In this document: positions 1 through 7,773 of the stretch, in pieces
How the letters are laid out: each line of letters begins with the position of its first letter
Numbering within the stretch: the stretch's first letter is position 1
Origin: Ornithoclostridium sp949298505
GTDB lineage: Bacteria; Bacillota; Clostridia; Christensenellales; UBA3700
Length of the DNA stretch: 12,801 nt
Direction of reading: 5' to 3'
Assembly (NCBI GenBank): GCA_949298505.1
Contig: CASFWW010000063.1
Coordinates: 1 to 12,801, forward strand
Notes under the pieces: generated by a model
What the model was told of the DNA's origin: nothing
The model's database searches: none
The model's input: the letters and a program-made list of their open reading frames with translations, nothing else
Made by a program: the position numbers and the translations under genes

Positions 1-30
1 CAGTCTTTCAGACGTAGGACAGAGAGGCGA

Positions 31-795
31 TCAGACTGTTTTGCTGATTATCTGTGACACCGTGACAGGATTCAGCCCGTGTTCTTCGTAATACCTGAGG
101 ATCTCGGGCAGAGCTTCCGCGGTGTTGTAAGTCGGGTGGGCGAGGATCATGTCTCCCGCTTCTATGTTTTCGGTAGCGCGCGTGTATATCAGAGAGGTGT
201 CCTTGTCTCTCCAGTCGATCGTGTCGCGGCTCCACATTATGACTTTCATGTTCAGATCGGCGCACGCTTTCAGTGTGTTTTTGCCGTAACTTCCGGACGG
301 AGGGGCGAACAGCGTCGGAGTTTTGCCCGTTATTGCCTTTAAAAGCGCGTTTGCAGAGGTTATTTCGCTTTTATTCTGATCGTATGAAAGGTCTTTTCCG
401 TCCTTATGAAAATATCCGTGATTTCCGATCTCGTGTCCTTCGTCGACAATTCTTTTTATCAGAGCGTTGTTGTCGTCAGCCCAGCATCCACCTATAAAAA
501 ACGTGCTGTGCACGTCGTGCGCCTTGAGAACGTCGAGAATTTTTTCAAGGTACTCGTTGCCCTGGTATACGTTGAACATAAGCGATACTTCCGAGCGTGT
601 GTTCTCGCCGCGGTAGATAGCGGAATTTTCTCCTCCCGCAGAAAACACGGTATTGTAAGCTCCGCTGCCGGCAAATCCGACAACGCAGAGAGAGACAAGC
701 ATTATCAATATCGCGCAGTTTGACAGGATCTCTGTCATCATACGGCTTTTTTTGCTTTTTCCTGACGTTAAACAACTTGTTTCCGACAACTTCAT
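31..795 (-). CDS. Membrane-anchored polysaccharide deacetylase-like protein (PdaB/YlxY type, NodB fold)
   Basis: 254 aa. The start is the ATG at 793-795 (complement), preceded by AGGAGG with a 5-base spacer; the same frame stays open much further upstream, but only antisense to the M16 gene. A hydrophobic segment at residues about 24-45 is a signal anchor, placing the NodB domain (about 65-250) outside the membrane. The family removes acetyl groups from cell-wall glycans and needs five motifs. Motif 2 is intact (H126xxxH130), motif 4 reads DTIDW (191-195), motif 5 is LAH (218-220). Motif 1, normally TFDD (TFDxSWG in PdaB-like proteins), reads MFNVYQG (73-79), so the catalytic-base Asp position is Asn75. 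Motif 3, normally RxPxG, reads APPSG (164-168). The ending (HPTYNTAEALPEI) is typical of PdaB/YlxY. It lies divergent to the M16 peptidase, its usual neighbour in Bacillota. The fold is secure; catalytic activity is doubtful. Confidence 0.88.
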   Translation of the reverse strand: MKLSETSCLTSGKSKKSRMMTEILSNCAILIMLVSLCVVGFAGSGAYNTVFSAGGENSAIYRGENTRSEVSLMFNVYQGNEYLEKILDVLKAHDVHSTFFIGGCWADDNNALIKRIVDEGHEIGNHGYFHKDGKDLSYDQNKSEITSANALLKAITGKTPTLFAPPSGSYGKNTLKACADLNMKVIMWSRDTIDWRDKDTSLIYTRATENIEAGDMILAHPTYNTAEALPEILRYYEEHGLNPVTVSQIISKTV

Positions 796-903
796 ATGCG
801 CCTCCTTTAGCAATATATGCCGGCAGACCGGTAGGTATGAAAAAGTGGTTATTACTTTACAAAACGCGTATAATATTTTATACTGATATATATCGGAGGG
901 ATA
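796..903. promoter_or_regulatory. Divergent intergenic region with plus-strand -10 box
   Basis: This gap separates the minus-strand deacetylase from the plus-strand M16 operon and must hold both promoters. For the plus strand, a perfect TATAAT lies at 869-874, with only a weak -35 (TGGTTA, 846-851, 17-base spacing), followed by the GGAGG ribosome site at 895-899. For the minus strand I see no convincing -35/-10 pair. A small CCGG-CAGA-CCGG inverted repeat at 820-831 lies close to the deacetylase ribosome site; its role is unknown. Confidence 0.5.
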
Positions 904-2166
904 ATGAAAGCTAAAGTTTATCAGTTTGCGGACGGTCTCAGGCTCGTCCATCTTGAAAGAAAATCCACTCGCGCGGTTTCTATCGGGATCCTTACCGGAG
1001 CCGGCAGTGATAACGAAACGGAGACAAACAATGGCGTTTCGCATTTTCTCGAACACATGTTTTTCAAAGGCACAAAAACGCGCAATTCGCTGGATATAGT
1101 AAAGGAAATTGACGCGCTGGGCGCGCAGATCAACGCTTTTACGAGCAAGACCTGCACTTGTTTTTATACGTTCAGCATTGACGAGGACGGCGAAAAGTGC
1201 GCAGAGATCTTGTCCGACATACTGTTCAATTCCGTTTTCGACAAAGAAGAACTTGAAAGAGAACGCAAGGTCGTGCTTGAAGAGATATCCATGAGCGAAG
1301 ACGACAATGCGGATCTGTGTCAGGACGTAGCCGCCGCGCTGTATTTCGGAGACAATGCGCTTGCCCGCCCGATACTCGGCACGAGGGATACCGTAAAAGC
1401 ATTGCAGAGAGAAGATCTTGTCGAATATATAAGCAGGAATTACTGCGCTGAAAACACGGTCGTCGCCATCATCGGAAACATCAGTGAAGCGAGGGCGAGA
1501 AAGATAACTGAAAAATACTTTGAAGGAAGGTTTGCCTCTATTCCCGGCAGAAAATGGCACGACGTGCCGCACCGCACGGAAGGAGGCTACAAGACCGTTT
1601 TCAAGCCAATCGAACAGGCGAATATCACGATGACGTTCCCGAGCGTCAGCATGACTGACAAGAACTATCTGACCGTCAACGCCGGCAGTTACGTTTTTGG
1701 CGGAGGAATGTCCAGCAGACTTTTTGCCGAGGTCAGAGAAAAGCACGGTCTCGCATACAGCGTCTATTCTTACAATTCTTCTTATTATAACAACGGCTTC
1801 AGCGCGATCTACATCGGTACGAATACCGCTTCTGCGCTCAAGGCGGTGAGTATTGTTGCCGATATCATTGACGACGTGCGCAAAAACGGTTTTACAGAAG
1901 AAGAATTCCGCCGCAGTATTCAGCAGGCGAAGGCGGCATATATACTCGGGCAGGACAGCAACGGCGCGCTGATGCGGTTCTATTCCAAGTGGCTTCTTAT
2001 GACCGATTCGCTTGTCGATTTCGACGATCTGATAGCTGAGCTTGACAAGATAGGGTACGATGATTTCAACGAGATATATAAAAATGAATTCGACAGAAGT
2101 CGCGTAAGCCTGGCATACGTCGGAAAAGAGCTGAAAGAAGATCTTTATTCTGCAATAAAACTTTAA
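904..2166 (+). CDS. M16 family zinc metallopeptidase (MlpA/YmxG/PepR-like, processing-peptidase type)
   Basis: 420 aa, the usual length for single-unit bacterial M16B peptidases. The inverted zinc motif HFLEH is at residues 47-51: His47 and His51 bind zinc and Glu50 is the catalytic base. The third ligand falls in the ERKVVLEEI segment at Glu126/Glu127, matching the family spacing of about 75 residues. The second half has the conserved GGGMSSRLF (266-274) and REKHGLAYS (278-286) blocks, which form the C-terminal M16 domain and substrate-binding part. The start ATG follows GGAGG with a 4-base gap. There is no signal peptide, so it is probably cytoplasmic. The family resembles mitochondrial processing peptidase; the substrate in Bacillota is not settled. 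It is first in an operon with the dUTPase 12 bases downstream. In B. subtilis the equivalent mlpA is also next to a PdaB-like deacetylase gene, ylxY. Confidence 0.93.
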   Translation: MKAKVYQFADGLRLVHLERKSTRAVSIGILTGAGSDNETETNNGVSHFLEHMFFKGTKTRNSLDIVKEIDALGAQINAFTSKTCTCFYTFSIDEDGEKCAEILSDILFNSVFDKEELERERKVVLEEISMSEDDNADLCQDVAAALYFGDNALARPILGTRDTVKALQREDLVEYISRNYCAENTVVAIIGNISEARARKITEKYFEGRFASIPGRKWHDVPHRTEGGYKTVFKPIEQANITMTFPSVSMTDKNYLTVNAGSYVFGGGMSSRLFAEVREKHGLAYSVYSYNSSYYNNGFSAIYIGTNTASALKAVSIVADIIDDVRKNGFTEEEFRRSIQQAKAAYILGQDSNGALMRFYSKWLLMTDSLVDFDDLIAELDKIGYDDFNEIYKNEFDRSRVSLAYVGKELKEDLYSAIKL

Positions 2167-2178
2167 CGGAGAAAAAAT

Positions 2179-2580
2179 ATGGATATAAAAGAAATACTAG
2201 AAGACAAAAACATGGACAAACTGGATAAAATTTTCTATATGCAGAAGGCGCTCAACGACGATATCGCAGAGAGGAGAAACCTTGACAGAAGCGACAAGTC
2301 GGAGTGGCTCCAGCGTCTGACTCTCGCAATGATGAGCGAAATGGCAGAACTTATAGACGAAGTGAATTTCAAGTGGTGGAAAAACCCGAAGCCTCTGGAT
2401 GACGAGAAGATAAAGTACGAGATCGTCGACATTCTTCATTTCTTCGTCAGCATGTGCCTGACTTCGGGTATGGATTCGGACGAGCTTTTCCGGCTGTATC
2501 TGAACAAGAACAAGGAAAATTTCGACCGTCAGAACGGGCTGAGCAAAAAAGAAGGCTACAAGTATGAGAAAAAAGACTGA
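2179..2580 (+). CDS. Dimeric all-alpha dUTP diphosphatase (dUTPase-2 family)
   Basis: 133 aa. It should hydrolyse dUTP to dUMP and pyrophosphate, keeping uracil out of DNA and feeding dTMP synthesis, in the cytoplasm. The all-alpha NTP-pyrophosphatase signature ExxE-(23)-ExxD is present: Glu54, Glu57 in the EMAELIDEVNFKWWK block and Glu81, Asp84 in EIVDILHFF, which together bind magnesium. The KWWK element (65-68) is characteristic of the dimeric dUTPase group in clostridia and phages, unrelated to the trimeric beta-fold dUTPases. The start follows CGGAGA with about a 6-base spacer. A second in-frame Met (residue 12) has no ribosome site, so the longer form is preferred. It sits between the M16 peptidase and the ABM-domain gene in the same operon. 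Another MazG-like role is possible, but the motif set favours dUTPase. Confidence 0.87.
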   Translation: MDIKEILEDKNMDKLDKIFYMQKALNDDIAERRNLDRSDKSEWLQRLTLAMMSEMAELIDEVNFKWWKNPKPLDDEKIKYEIVDILHFFVSMCLTSGMDSDELFRLYLNKNKENFDRQNGLSKKEGYKYEKKD

Positions 2581-2604
2581 AAAATCGTCCTTATAGCTGA
2601 AATC

Positions 2605-2949
2605 ATGAGCATAACGATACATATTTATTATAAAGGAAAACAAGGCTCCGCCGTACGGTTTGTCAACGATATGATATCCGAAGGGATAGTTGACCGCGTC
2701 AGGAAAGAGAAGGGCAATGAAAGATACGAGTATTATTTTTCGCAGAGCGACCCTGAGACGGTCCTTCTGATCGACATGTGGAAAGATCAGGCTTCACTCG
2801 ATATTCATCACGCGTCCGAGATCATGAACGAAATCATGAGGCTGAGAGAAAAACACTCGCTTTCAGTTTGGTTTGAAAGGTTTGAAGAAAATTCAGAAAT
2901 ACCTGAAAGAGATCTGAAATTTTCTTCCGACAAGGACGGAAATCAATAA
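2605..2949 (+). CDS. Putative quinol monooxygenase, ABM-domain (YgiN-like)
   Basis: 114 aa, one antibiotic-biosynthesis-monooxygenase (ferredoxin-like) domain, residues about 2-93. Recognisable blocks are the N-terminal strand SITIHIYYKG, the YEYYFSQSDPETVLLIDMWKD segment (41-61) and the following LDIHHASEIMNEI helix (65-77), a pattern typical of clostridial 'putative quinol monooxygenase' entries. Such small dimeric proteins oxidise quinols or aromatics without a cofactor, or act as oxidative-stress or haem-related relatives; the substrate here cannot be read from sequence. A polar tail of about 20 residues follows the domain. It begins 24 bases after the dUTPase stop and has no clear Shine-Dalgarno sequence before the ATG, so translation may depend on coupling or be low. 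It is the last gene of the operon, before the 3026-3058 terminator. Confidence 0.78.
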   Translation: MSITIHIYYKGKQGSAVRFVNDMISEGIVDRVRKEKGNERYEYYFSQSDPETVLLIDMWKDQASLDIHHASEIMNEIMRLREKHSLSVWFERFEENSEIPERDLKFSSDKDGNQ

Positions 2950-3025
2950 AAAATATTTGAAAAGCAAGTGATCTGAGCATGTTTAAATATTCACAAAACG
3001 GTTTTGAATGGCAGACGAAAACTGA

Positions 3026-3058
3026 GAAAACGGAGAATTTTTCCCGTTTTCTTTTTTT
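3026..3058 (+). terminator. Rho-independent terminator of the M16-dUTPase-ABM operon
   Basis: GAAAACGG (3026-3033) pairs perfectly with CCGTTTTC (3044-3051), and seven T residues follow at once (3052-3058). The 10-base loop can add a short inner GAA/TTC pairing. It lies 77 bases after the ABM gene stop and before the ftsK promoter, so it separates the two transcription units. Confidence 0.88.
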
Positions 3059-3123
3059 ATTTCCGATTTTCTGTACGCTATGAGGCGGCTCAAAAAGGCT
3101 ATAATAAAATATATTATTTTATA

Positions 3124-3152
3124 TTGAATTATTCGTCCGGCTGTGTTATACT
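3124..3152 (+). promoter_or_regulatory. Housekeeping-sigma promoter for the ftsK transcription unit (extended -10)
   Basis: TTGAAT (3124-3129) and TATACT (3147-3152) are separated by 17 bases, with TG one base before the -10 (3144-3145), an extended -10. Just upstream (about 3100-3123) is an almost pure A/T block that could act as an UP element. The predicted start of transcription near 3159 leaves a leader of about 53 bases. The promoter overlaps the only longer possible ftsK start (3143), which argues for the TTG start at 3212. Confidence 0.8.
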
Positions 3153-3198
3153 TAATGCAGTGTAATTATGCATACGGGAAATATGCGTGCGTTACGGG

Positions 3199-3214
3199 AA
3201 AGGAGTACAATTTG
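3199..3214 (+). promoter_or_regulatory. Ribosome binding site fixing the ftsK TTG start
   Basis: AAAGGAG at 3199-3205 is followed after 6 bases by TTG at 3212-3214, in frame with ftsK. No ATG or GTG with a ribosome site lies in frame between the promoter and the first membrane helix, so TTG is the best start. Confidence 0.75.
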
Positions 3215-6200
3215 AGAAGAACAAGACCTGAAAACAATGACGAGCGTCCCAAAAGTTCGGGCTTCGCAAACGGATTGGCGCTGTTCAGCATCTTTCTGGT
3301 GCTGAGCCTTATTCTGTTCGGAGTTTTCGGCAAAGCGGGAGCAGCGGTCACAAAGTTTCTGACGGGGGTATTCGGCTACGCGATCTATGCGTACGGGGTC
3401 AGCGGAATGGTCATCGGTCTCGCGCTTATGCTCAAGCGTAAAAGGAGTGTGACGACAGGCGTGCTGTTGCTTTACGTTGCGGCGGTCGCGCTTGTGATCG
3501 TGATGATCCACCTGTATTCTTCCAAGCCTTATTCATACAGCGGATACGGAAATTATATTTCCGCCTGTTACAAAAACGCCGACACTGCGGGAGGATGGCT
3601 CGGCGCGCTGTTGTTGTATTTCCCTGTAAGGCTCTATGTGGTTTCAGAAGTCATCGCGGGATTGCTCCTGATCGGAGTAATCGCGCTTCTGATCGTTTCG
3701 CAACTCAACAAGGAGATCACTTTCAGAGCGAGACAATTCGGTTCTTCAAAGAAGAAGAAGGAACGCAGAGACGTACGTCAGACCGGTTACGGAGAGCAGG
3801 AAGAAATGCGCCGCTATGCAGACGAAGAACCGGAAAGAGAGATCTACAACGGTGACGCCGACGGCAGGCAGCACTCCAACAGGGTGAGCAGGCGCTTTGG
3901 CAGAAAACCCGTTTCGTATCGTGAGATCGAAGACATAGGAAGCGACGAGCAGGCAGAGGATTATTCGCCCTATTACACGGATAATTCTACGCGTCAGACA
4001 ACGGGAGGCGCCGGCGACGCGATCAGCGACAGAGTTGTCGACGACGCGCTTGACGTTTACAACAAGCGTCGCAGACAGGACGCAAGGGACAGGCTGTATA
4101 ATTCCAGAGACGGCAGAAAACCTTCCGTTTCGGACGAGACGAGGCAGGATGCGAGAAGTTCCTGGGATATCTTGTACGGCGGAAAGAAGCCTTCGGGACA
4201 GCCTCAGACAGAAGAAAACGCAGCTGTATCTTCTGGTGACATATACGACGGTTACAGCAACAATTCCCGTATAAGGACAATGGAAGAAAATCTTCGCCGT
4301 ATGCGTGAGGAGCAGAACCGCGGTGAGGGACATGACGCGCAACAGCCTCCCGTTTCTCAGGCAGAAACCCCTGACGCGGGCTCAGCTGACGAACATGTTG
4401 GAGAAACTCAGGGCAGCGGTGAGGATGACGTGACGCGCGATCTGTTCACCAACATAGACAGATTGCTTGACGAAGATCAAGGGCAGGGAGATGCCGGCGC
4501 GAGCGGCGGAGTTTCAGATACTGAGACGGACGACGGTAAAAAGGGCAGATCGTTGCTGACCGGTTCGATGGACGATTTCGGAGAGGCAGAAGATATGACC
4601 GAGCACGGCGGCGATCCTCTCAGAGGCTTTACCGGCGGAGACGACGATTATCAGCGCAGCAATATGCCGGACGGCAGCGGTCAGGACAAACCCGAGCCTA
4701 AAAAACCGGAGAAGCCCGTTGTTTCTGAAAAACCCGAAATTCCGGAGAAACCCGTGGTTCCCGAAAAGCCGGTGGTCGTAAGACCGACGATAAGCGATCC
4801 CGTAATCGGAATCGCAAGACAGCCGGAACAGAAGCCCGAACAGAAACCCGAGCAGAAACCGGAAGAAACCAAGCCCAGGAAGCCTGTCAGGCGCAAACCT
4901 TACGTTCCGCCCACAATAGATTGTCTGAAAGATTACAAAGAAGAAGTGGATTCCGGCACCGACTTTGAGGAGAAGATAGCGAGCGTAGAGACCTGTCTTT
5001 CCAACTTCGGCATAGACGCCAAGGTTGTCAATGTGGTGAAAGGTCCCACGTTCAGCAGGCTTGAGCTTGAAGTCCCGCCCGGAATAAGCGTCAACAAGAT
5101 CCCTCAGCACTACAACGACATAGCGATGTGTCTTGCCGCAGAGAGCATACGTATTGAGGCTCCAATTCCCAAAAAGAGATACGTGGGTATCGAGATCCCC
5201 AACGAAAACAGAGGAACGGTGGGACTGAAACCGATAATAAATTCCCGCGAATTCAACAACGGGAAATCGAGCGGTCTGTTCTTTGCCCTCGGCAAGGACA
5301 TAGACGGAGAAAGCTACGTGGGAGACATCACCGAGTTCCCGCACGCGCTTGTCGCAGGCGGTACAGGCGCAGGTAAATCAGTATGTCTGAACTGTTTGCT
5401 GATCAGCATGCTTTACAGATATTCGCCCGAAGATCTCAGGCTTATTCTGGTCGACCCCAAAGAAGTTGAATTCTTCAAGTACGAAGGTCTGCCGCATCTG
5501 CTGGTGCCGGAGATACTCAGCGACAACAATAAGATCATCAACGCTTTGAAATGGGCGATAGACGAGATGGAGAGGCGTTATTCCGAGATAAAGAACTACA
5601 AGCAGTCCAACATCGAGGAGTACAACGCGCTGTGCAAGACGAACAAGGATATGCAGAAGATGCCTTATATCCTGATAATAATCGACGAGGCGGCGGACAT
5701 CATGCTTTCGCCTTGCGCAAAAGAATTCGAAGCGCTTGTCAAGCGTCTGACTGCGAAAGCCCGCGCCGCAGGCATACACATGATCGTAGCGACGCAAAGA
5801 CCTTCCGTCGACGTTATTACGGGTACCATAAAGGCAAATCTGCCCACCAGAATCGCCTTCGCCGTAGTTTCCAACGTTGACAGCAAGACCATTCTGGATT
5901 ATGCCGGCGCCGAGAAACTTCTCAGAAAGGGCGATATGCTGTATAAACTCAGCACCAAGCCTCAGCCTGTACGTCTGCAATGTGCGTTTATTTCAGGCGC
6001 AGAAGTGGTCGCAGTCGTAGATCAGGTCAAAGCCAACAACGAAGCTTACTTTGACGAAGACATTCAGAAGGCGATAGACTTCGTGCCCGAAGAGCCGGAT
6101 CAGGTCACGTCGGGAGGAGACAGTCAGGAATCGGGCGGCAGCGGCAACAGCGATCCGATGTTCGCACAGGCGGTAAAACTTGCCATAGACACAGGTTCTA

Positions 6201-6379
6201 TATCCATTTCTATGTTGCAGAGAAGGCTTTATCTCGGTTTCCCGAGAGCGGCTAAACTTCTAGACATGATGGAAGCCAGAGGATTCATAGGCAAATCCGC
6301 TTCCGGCAAACAATGGGAGATCAGGATAACAAAAGAGGAGTACGACAAGCTTTTCCCCGAAGACGGAGGAGAAGAATAA
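3212..6379 (+). CDS. ftsK: DNA translocase FtsK/SpoIIIE
   Basis: 1055 aa from the TTG start. It is a membrane-anchored hexameric ATPase that pumps chromosomal DNA through the closing septum (SpoIIIE role in sporulators). Four membrane helices lie at about 21-40, 50-73, 82-101 and 143-163. A long disordered charged linker (about 170-565) follows, ending in Pro/Glu/Lys repeats (PEKPVV-like units, then KPEQ units). The motor has Walker A GGTGAGKS (716-723, Lys722), Walker B ILIIIDE (820-826) and the conserved TQRPSVDVITGTIKAN segment. The C-terminal winged-helix gamma domain (about 981-1050; SISMLQRRLYLGFPRAAKLLD) reads KOPS/SRS-type polarity sequences. At about 395 residues the linker is long: SpoIIIE of B. 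subtilis is about 790 aa in total. It heads the ftsK-rimO-pgsA-cinA-recA run. FtsK versus SpoIIIE cannot be separated by sequence here. Confidence 0.96.
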   Translation: MRRTRPENNDERPKSSGFANGLALFSIFLVLSLILFGVFGKAGAAVTKFLTGVFGYAIYAYGVSGMVIGLALMLKRKRSVTTGVLLLYVAAVALVIVMIHLYSSKPYSYSGYGNYISACYKNADTAGGWLGALLLYFPVRLYVVSEVIAGLLLIGVIALLIVSQLNKEITFRARQFGSSKKKKERRDVRQTGYGEQEEMRRYADEEPEREIYNGDADGRQHSNRVSRRFGRKPVSYREIEDIGSDEQAEDYSPYYTDNSTRQTTGGAGDAISDRVVDDALDVYNKRRRQDARDRLYNSRDGRKPSVSDETRQDARSSWDILYGGKKPSGQPQTEENAAVSSGDIYDGYSNNSRIRTMEENLRRMREEQNRGEGHDAQQPPVSQAETPDAGSADEHVGETQGSGEDDVTRDLFTNIDRLLDEDQGQGDAGASGGVSDTETDDGKKGRSLLTGSMDDFGEAEDMTEHGGDPLRGFTGGDDDYQRSNMPDGSGQDKPEPKKPEKPVVSEKPEIPEKPVVPEKPVVVRPTISDPVIGIARQPEQKPEQKPEQKPEETKPRKPVRRKPYVPPTIDCLKDYKEEVDSGTDFEEKIASVETCLSNFGIDAKVVNVVKGPTFSRLELEVPPGISVNKIPQHYNDIAMCLAAESIRIEAPIPKKRYVGIEIPNENRGTVGLKPIINSREFNNGKSSGLFFALGKDIDGESYVGDITEFPHALVAGGTGAGKSVCLNCLLISMLYRYSPEDLRLILVDPKEVEFFKYEGLPHLLVPEILSDNNKIINALKWAIDEMERRYSEIKNYKQSNIEEYNALCKTNKDMQKMPYILIIIDEAADIMLSPCAKEFEALVKRLTAKARAAGIHMIVATQRPSVDVITGTIKANLPTRIAFAVVSNVDSKTILDYAGAEKLLRKGDMLYKLSTKPQPVRLQCAFISGAEVVAVVDQVKANNEAYFDEDIQKAIDFVPEEPDQVTSGGDSQESGGSGNSDPMFAQAVKLAIDTGSISISMLQRRLYLGFPRAAKLLDMMEARGFIGKSASGKQWEIRITKEEYDKLFPEDGGEE
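4687..4873 (+). repeat. Pro/Glu/Lys-rich degenerate repeats in the FtsK linker
   Basis: Two blocks of short in-frame repeats encode (S/I/V)EKPxxPEKPVV-type units (about 4690-4776) and then KPEQ units with a 12-base period (about 4821-4866). They are coding, at the end of the linker just before the motor domain. Their proline and charge content suggests an extended flexible tether; repeat number is likely to vary between strains. Confidence 0.7.
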
Positions 6380-6445
6380 CGGAACAATACGGACGGCGCA
6401 CGGGTTGAGCCGGTATAACTTCGTACCGCGTAAGCGGCGCGTAAA

Positions 6446-6459
6446 GAGAGGATATATTG
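6446..6459 (+). promoter_or_regulatory. Ribosome binding site fixing the rimO TTG start
   Basis: GAGAGG (6446-6451) stands 5 bases before TTG (6457-6459). The protein from this TTG begins exactly where RimO family members begin (KIGVVSLGCDKNRIDSE), and there is no nearby in-frame ATG, so this start is well supported. Confidence 0.75.
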
Positions 6460-7773
6460 AAGATAGGAGTTGTGTCGCTGGGATGCGACAAAAACAGGAT
6501 AGATTCTGAAAACATGCTCGCATACCTTGCTGAAGCCGGGTATGAGTTCACGCCGGATCCGTCTCAGGCGGACGTCATCGTCGTGAATACCTGCGCTTTT
6601 ATAGACGAGGCAAAGCAGGAAGCGATATCCACTATCCTGGAGATGGCAGAATACAAGAAAGACAAGTGCAGATATCTGGTGGTGACCGGGTGTCTGCCTC
6701 AGCGTTATATGAGCGAACTCAAAGAGGGCTTTCCCGAAGTCGACGCGTTTCTCGGCACGGGTAGTTACCATCTTCTGCCGCGCATCATAAAGGATCTGGA
6801 CGGCAGGCATACGGTGTGCGTTCCCAACGATAAAGATTTCAGAAAACATACGAAGGCTCGCGTGCTTACCACGCCGCCGCACTATGCCTACCTGAAGATA
6901 GCCGAAGGGTGCGACAATCATTGCACGTACTGTGCGATACCGCAAATAAGAGGCAGGTACACTTCCGTCCCCGTTGAAGATCTCGTTGAAGAAGCAAAGG
7001 CGCTTGTCAGAGATTATCCGATAAAAGAGCTGATCGTCGTCGCGCAGGATCTGACGAGGTACGGTTACGATCTTGAGGGCAGATGTATGCTCACCGATCT
7101 TCTCGAAGAGCTCAGCAAGCTGAACGTGGAGTGGATACGTCTTTTATATCTATATCCCGAGGGCATAAGTGACGAACTTCTGGAATATATCTCGAAAAAC
7201 GACAAAATATGCAAATATCTTGACATACCGTGTCAACATATAAGCGATAAGATATTAAAGAAGATGAACAGGCGCATCACAAAGCAGGGCATAATCGATC
7301 TGTTTGAAAAGATACGCAAGGCGGGAGACTTCTGCATCAGGAGCACGTTTATCGTAGGTTTCCCGGGTGAAACAGAACAGGATGAGCAGGAACTGGAGGA
7401 TTTCCTGAATTACGCACAGCTCGACAGATGCGGCTTCTTCAGATACTCTCAGGAAGACAATACGGCAGCGGCAAGGCTTGACGGTCAGATAGACGACGAA
7501 GTCAAGCGTCAGAGATACGACAGGCTGTATTCGCTTCAGGAAAAGATAATGTCCGAAAAAACAAAACGCAGAGTGGGAAATGTCGAAAAAGTACTTTACG
7601 AAGGCATTGACGAAGACGCTCAGGCTTTTGTAGGCAGAACGCGTTGCGACGCGCCCGAAGTTGACGCAAAAGTGTGGTTCTGTTCAGACAAGTGCCTCGA
7701 GATCGGCAATTTCTACGACGTGCGTATGATAAGCAGCGAAGGCTGCGACCTTATAGGAGAGACAGTAAAATGA
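6457..7773 (+). CDS. rimO: Ribosomal protein S12 (Asp89) methylthiotransferase RimO
   Basis: 438 aa from a TTG start. This radical-SAM enzyme adds a methylthio group to the conserved aspartate of ribosomal protein S12. The N-terminal UPF0004 domain has the three cysteines of the auxiliary iron-sulphur cluster, Cys10, Cys46 and Cys79. The radical-SAM cluster motif CxxxCxxC is Cys152, Cys156, Cys159 (EGCDNHCTYCAIPQIRGRYTS region), and a TRAM domain fills the last ~65 residues. SLGCDKNRIDSE rather than the MiaB-type GCQMN pattern separates RimO from the tRNA enzyme MiaB. The gene begins 77 bases after ftsK, with no terminator between, and its TGA overlaps the pgsA ATG. This ftsK-rimO-pgsA order is common in clostridia. 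Confidence 0.95.
   Translation: MKIGVVSLGCDKNRIDSENMLAYLAEAGYEFTPDPSQADVIVVNTCAFIDEAKQEAISTILEMAEYKKDKCRYLVVTGCLPQRYMSELKEGFPEVDAFLGTGSYHLLPRIIKDLDGRHTVCVPNDKDFRKHTKARVLTTPPHYAYLKIAEGCDNHCTYCAIPQIRGRYTSVPVEDLVEEAKALVRDYPIKELIVVAQDLTRYGYDLEGRCMLTDLLEELSKLNVEWIRLLYLYPEGISDELLEYISKNDKICKYLDIPCQHISDKILKKMNRRITKQGIIDLFEKIRKAGDFCIRSTFIVGFPGETEQDEQELEDFLNYAQLDRCGFFRYSQEDNTAAARLDGQIDDEVKRQRYDRLYSLQEKIMSEKTKRRVGNVEKVLYEGIDEDAQAFVGRTRCDAPEVDAKVWFCSDKCLEIGNFYDVRMISSEGCDLIGETVK

Noticed and set aside
796..1746. Long upstream extension of the minus-strand deacetylase frame
   Set aside because: It runs antisense to the M16 peptidase, has no domain, and the ribosome site and signal anchor fix the start at 795.
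3143..3211. Longer ftsK start at 3143
   Set aside because: It lies inside the promoter (overlaps the -10) and has no ribosome site; the TTG at 3212 has both leader and AAAGGAG.
4389..4400. CGAACATGTTGG as a LexA-like site
   Set aside because: Spacing is too short for the Bacillus SOS box and it lies inside ftsK coding sequence.
4514..5344. 276-codon open frame antisense to ftsK
   Set aside because: It is a shadow of a strongly conserved gene, with no domain or ribosome site; long antisense frames are common opposite such codon usage.
6415..6425. ATAACTTCGTA, identical to 11 bases of a loxP arm
   Set aside because: There is no second arm or spacer, and the match sits in a small CGGTA/TACCG stem between ftsK and rimO; coincidence.
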